Assembly: GCA_905479625.1 (NCBI GenBank)
Contig: CAJQNF010000050.1
Span: 1-38,700, forward strand
Length of the DNA: 38,700 nt
Origin: an uncultured Flavobacteriaceae bacterium
Lineage (GTDB): Bacteria > Bacteroidota > Bacteroidia > Flavobacteriales > Flavobacteriaceae
Reading direction: 5' to 3'
Each line of letters begins with the position of its first letter. Position 1 is the first letter of the stretch. This document shows positions 35,720 through 38,700 of the stretch, piece by piece. The notes under the pieces are model-generated. The model searched no databases. It worked only from the letters and a program-made list of their open reading frames with translations, and was not told the DNA's origin. The translations under genes were made by a program, and so were the position numbers.

Positions 35720-37693
35720 ATGATCGCAAGAGAAACCATTGACAAAGTATTTGAAACTGCTCGGGTAGAGGAGGTCATTGGTGATTTTGTAAATCTAAAG
35801 AAAGCTGGTGCAAATTATAAGGGCTTAAGCCCTTTCACTGATGAAAAGACACCTTCCTTTATGGTGTCTCCGGTGAAGCAGATCTGGAAAGATTTTAGTA
35901 CAGGAAAAGGAGGGAATGCCATTACTTTTTTAATGGAGCATGAGCATTATTCTTATCCTGAAGCGATACGGTATCTGGCTAAAAAATATCAGATAGAGAT
36001 AGAAGAGACGGTTCAAAACGATGAAGAAAAGAAACGTGCTGACGAAAAAGAAAGTTTGTTTCTGGTTTCTGAATATGCGAAAAATTACTTTGCAGATATT
36101 TTGTTGAATTCTGAAAAGGGCAAAGCTATAGGTTTGTCATATTTTAAGGAAAGGGGTTTTACAGATGAAACAATCAAAAAATTTGAACTCGGCTATTCTC
36201 TTGACGAGTGGTCGGCTTTTACGGATACTGCTGAAAGTAAGAAGTACGAGATCGAATTCCTTGAAAAAACAGGACTCAGTATCGTCAAGGACAATCGAAA
36301 ATTTGATCGATTCAAGGGCCGGGTAATGTTTCCTATCCACAGTATGAGTGGAAGGATCCTGGGGTTTGGAGGAAGAACATTGTCATCAGACAAAAGAGCA
36401 GCAAAATACCTCAATTCTCCTGAAAGTATTATTTACCATAAAAGTAAGATCCTATATGGAATTTATCAGGCAAAACAAAGTATAGCCAAACAAGACAATT
36501 GCTATTTGGTAGAAGGTTATACCGATGTGATCTCTATGTGGCAATCCGGTATTGAGAATGTAGTGGCATCATCGGGAACAGCGCTCAGCTCAGATCAGAT
36601 TAGGTTGATCAACAGATTGACTAATAATATAACTGTATTGTTTGATGGAGACGCTGCGGGTATCAGGGCCTCATTGAGGGGTATTGACCTGATTCTGGAA
36701 CAGGGGCTTAACGTAAAAGTTGTGGCTTTTCCTCAAGGAGATGATCCGGATAGTTTTGCGAAGGCCAGAACAACTGAAGAAATTTCGGATTATCTTAAAA
36801 CACATTCACAGGATTTTATCCAATTCAAAACCTCTCTTTTACTTGAGGAAACTAAGAATGATCCGATAAAAAGGGCAGAGTTGATCAGGGATATTGTGGC
36901 CAGTATTTCGAAGATTCCTAATAATATTCAAAAAGAGATCTACGTGCAGGAATGTGCGCGAATTATGAATATTTCAGAGGCCGTTTTATTTAATGAATTA
37001 TCGCAGATCTTAAAAAGAGAGAATCGTGATAGTCAAACCTCCCCTTCACCCAAAACACCATTTACGGGTGTAAAGAAGGAAACCAAGAAAGTAGAGAAGA
37101 TTGATCAATTGTTTGAAATGGAGAAAAAAATCATCGAGATTTTACTGCTCTATGGAAACGAACAAGTAGATTTTGTTGACTTTACTTCAGAAATAGACGA
37201 TGACGGAAAAAAAACAATTGTCAAAAACAATTATAGCAATGAAGTTTGTAAAGAGATTTATGTGCACTTGCAGGAAGATGAGATCGAATTTACCAATCCA
37301 ATTTTTCTGAAGATCTATTATGAGATCATTCATCTTTTAAATCAAGACCAGGGAATTAGTGCGGATCTATTTACAAACCATGAGGATCAGGACATCTCTG
37401 CTACGGTTACAGATATTCTGATGGATGAAGAAAGATATATTTTAAGCAAATGGGAGAAGCACGACATTTTTGTTAAGAACAAACAAAGTTATTTGCCCAA
37501 ACTGGTCATGGATGTTCTTTACAACCTGAGAAGACTCCTTATTGCGGAAAAAATACATGCTTTAAAATCAGAACTTCAGGCTGCGCAAGAAGTACAGGAA
37601 GCAATACAGGATAATCGTGATGCTCTTGAGTCGATTAGAGATTATACAGCTTTAAAGCAATTGCTTTTTGAAAAGCTTAATCGTGTAATCTAA
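35720..37693 (+). CDS. dnaG: DNA primase without zinc-binding residues
   Basis: 657 residues. It makes RNA primers on the lagging strand. The N-terminal domain aligns with the CHC2 zinc domain but the four ligands are replaced: Ser37, Thr40, Asp58 and Thr61 stand where Cys, His, Cys and Cys are expected, while the surrounding EKTPSFMVSP and GKGGNAITF pattern is kept. The TOPRIM core is intact: EGYTD at 265-269, and DGDAAG with Asp309 and Asp311. A C-terminal helicase-binding region (~430-657) follows. From memory, other Flavobacteriia primases also lack these ligands. The stop codon overlaps the stop of nadE on the other strand. Confidence 0.95.
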   Translation: MIARETIDKVFETARVEEVIGDFVNLKKAGANYKGLSPFTDEKTPSFMVSPVKQIWKDFSTGKGGNAITFLMEHEHYSYPEAIRYLAKKYQIEIEETVQNDEEKKRADEKESLFLVSEYAKNYFADILLNSEKGKAIGLSYFKERGFTDETIKKFELGYSLDEWSAFTDTAESKKYEIEFLEKTGLSIVKDNRKFDRFKGRVMFPIHSMSGRILGFGGRTLSSDKRAAKYLNSPESIIYHKSKILYGIYQAKQSIAKQDNCYLVEGYTDVISMWQSGIENVVASSGTALSSDQIRLINRLTNNITVLFDGDAAGIRASLRGIDLILEQGLNVKVVAFPQGDDPDSFAKARTTEEISDYLKTHSQDFIQFKTSLLLEETKNDPIKRAELIRDIVASISKIPNNIQKEIYVQECARIMNISEAVLFNELSQILKRENRDSQTSPSPKTPFTGVKKETKKVEKIDQLFEMEKKIIEILLLYGNEQVDFVDFTSEIDDDGKKTIVKNNYSNEVCKEIYVHLQEDEIEFTNPIFLKIYYEIIHLLNQDQGISADLFTNHEDQDISATVTDILMDEERYILSKWEKHDIFVKNKQSYLPKLVMDVLYNLRRLLIAEKIHALKSELQAAQEVQEAIQDNRDALESIRDYTALKQLLFEKLNRVI

Positions 37694-38487
37694 ACGCTAC
37701 TTTTTAAAGCTTCTGGAATGTCACAAACAGGAATTGCAACCATTTTATGCTGGTTGGCCTTGTGTAATTTATTGTATATACTCAACACTTCTTTTTGTCT
37801 GTCAGAAAGCCCTATGTCATCGGCGTCTTTTTCCAAATGATGCATCGCCCATTCCAATTCGTCATAGCTGGCGCCAATTTGATCCTCATCTGTGCGGTCA
37901 TCACCCCATAGTCCGTCGGTGGGTGCTGCCTCGATGATTTCCTGATGGACACCCATATAAGTAGCAAGTGCATAGACCTCGCTTTTCATGAGATCAGCAA
38001 TTGGACTTAGATCAACCCCACCATCGCCGTATTTGGTAAAAAAGCCAACGCCAAAATCTTCCACTTTGTTTCCAGTTCCCGCAACGAGAAGGCTGTTTAA
38101 GGCTGCAAAGTAATACAGAGAAGTCATTCTTAATCTCGCTCTGGTGTTCGCAAGAGACATAAACCTGTCTTCTTCATTGCTAACTGTTGGCAGGGCAGTG
38201 ATAAGACTATCGAAGACAGGGGTCAAATTTACCTTGGTCATACTAACATTGGCATGATTTTTCTGTAACCACGCTACATGGTTCAGCGCTCTGCTCACTT
38301 GCGAGGAAGCCTGATGAATAGGCATTTCCAGGCAAATAACTTCCAATCCGGTTCTGGCACATAATGTTGAAGTCACGGCAGAGTCAATCCCTCCGGAGAC
38401 TCCAATGACAAATCCTTTTACTCCGGCTTTAGTGGCATAATCTTTTAACCAATTTACAATATGATCTATAACCGCTTCTGTTTTCAT
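37690..38487 (-). CDS. nadE: NH3-dependent NAD synthetase
   Basis: 265 residues. Converts deamido-NAD to NAD using ammonia and ATP, the last step of NAD synthesis. The N-type ATP pyrophosphatase P-loop SGGIDS is at 31-36, followed by GTGNKVEDFGVGFFTKYGDGG and SPIADLMKSEVYALA. No glutaminase domain is present, so ammonia is the nitrogen donor. It sits divergently upstream of gldB-like; in Flavobacterium johnsoniae nadE is likewise next to the gldB-gldC genes. Confidence 0.96.
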   Translation of the reverse strand: MKTEAVIDHIVNWLKDYATKAGVKGFVIGVSGGIDSAVTSTLCARTGLEVICLEMPIHQASSQVSRALNHVAWLQKNHANVSMTKVNLTPVFDSLITALPTVSNEEDRFMSLANTRARLRMTSLYYFAALNSLLVAGTGNKVEDFGVGFFTKYGDGGVDLSPIADLMKSEVYALATYMGVHQEIIEAAPTDGLWGDDRTDEDQIGASYDELEWAMHHLEKDADDIGLSDRQKEVLSIYNKLHKANQHKMVAIPVCDIPEALKSSV

Positions 38488-38516
38488 TTTTTTAATGATT
38501 TTATACTAAAGAATAC

Positions 38517-38536
38517 TACCTTTGCTAACAAAAGTA
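38517..38536. promoter_or_regulatory. Face-to-face -7 boxes between nadE and the gldB-like gene
   Basis: TACCTTTG on the plus strand (38517-38524) and TACTTTTG on the minus strand (38536-38529) form an inverted repeat with a 4-nt spacer. Each matches TAnnTTTG. Neither has a clear TTTG -33 at standard spacing, so both are tentative. Confidence 0.4.
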
Positions 38537-38593
38537 AGCGAATAGAATAATTAATAAAAATTACCAACGTTTTTACTTTTATAAATCTATGCT

Positions 38594-38700
38594 ATGAAGA
38601 AATTTGGCTATTATCTACTCTTTGTCTTAATGTGTTTCGCTTGCGGAAAAGAAGCAAAAGTGGCAGCGGAAATAGAAGCAATAGACATTGATGTGACATG
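38594..38700 (+). CDS. gldB: GldB-like gliding motility lipoprotein, N-terminal fragment
   Basis: Only the first ~35 residues are in the window. A lipoprotein signal (MKKFGYYLLFVLMCFACG, lipid Cys17) is followed by a charged start (KEAKVAAEIEAIDIDV) like that of GldB proteins. Position next to nadE matches the nadE-gldB-gldC order of gliding Flavobacteriia. GldB is an inner-membrane or periplasmic lipoprotein needed for gliding and type IX secretion in F. johnsoniae. The name rests mainly on position and the short N terminus. Confidence 0.6.
   Translation, partial: MKKFGYYLLFVLMCFACGKEAKVAAEIEAIDIDVT

Overview
The window is a gene-dense stretch (no gene-free gap above 300 bp) of an AT-rich chromosome that looks like a member of the Flavobacteriaceae (Bacteroidota). 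The pointers are: Bacteroidota-type promoters with TAnnTTTG -7 boxes and almost no Shine-Dalgarno sequences; a type IX secretion (T9SS) sorting domain on a secreted peptidase; a PorG-like/DUF6089 - uppS - bamA - ompH - ompH envelope block; a DnaG primase without zinc ligands; a short ATP synthase epsilon subunit in an isolated atpD-atpC pair; and a gldB-like gliding-motility lipoprotein gene next to nadE at the right edge. No CRISPR array, insertion sequence, prophage, rRNA or tRNA was seen. The content is mostly core chromosome.

Layout. 1-3156: the tail of an SGNH/GDSL hydrolase, then a two-gene cytochrome module (MauG/CcpA-like di-heme lipoprotein, and a parallel beta-helix protein ending in a mono-heme cytochrome c domain). 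3157-5132: atpD-atpC with a good promoter and terminator. 5291-8645 (minus): an M1 aminopeptidase carrying a T9SS sorting domain, and the RseP site-2 protease. 8703-12933: a SCO-family copper/thiol protein, the ferrous iron operon feoA-feoB plus a 39-residue Cys-tailed membrane peptide, and an outer-membrane beta-barrel protein. 13077-16741 (minus): dtd, rsgA and an M49 (dipeptidyl peptidase III-like) lipoprotein. 16889-19061: an SRPBCC/GyrI-like membrane-anchored protein, DNA-3-methyladenine glycosylase I (minus), and a small GreA/GreB-like protein. 19086-22138 (minus): prolyl oligopeptidase and a three-domain Nfu/NifU-like Fe-S carrier. 22221-22730: gamma-carbonic anhydrase-like hexapeptide protein. 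22841-30083 (minus): two OmpH/Skp chaperones, BamA, UppS, a PorG-like protein, NAD kinase and a CBS-domain protein. 30193-32043: pdxJ, an alpha/beta hydrolase and a holin-like four-TM protein. 32195-37693: tig, clpP, clpX, dnaG. 37690-38487 (minus): nadE. 38594 onward: the start of a gldB-like gene.

How the genes fit together. The largest coherent theme is building the outer membrane: UppS makes the lipid carrier, BamA inserts barrels, the two OmpH/Skp proteins chaperone them across the periplasm, and the PorG-like barrel belongs to the T9SS, whose likely substrate (the M1 peptidase) and a gliding partner (GldB-like) are in the same window. A second theme is protein quality control (tig, clpP, clpX, rseP, several peptidases). 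A third is NAD metabolism (nadK, nadE). Least explained are the beta-helix/cytochrome pair at the left edge and the small Gre-like protein at 18612. I did not find a clearly new defence or mobile system.
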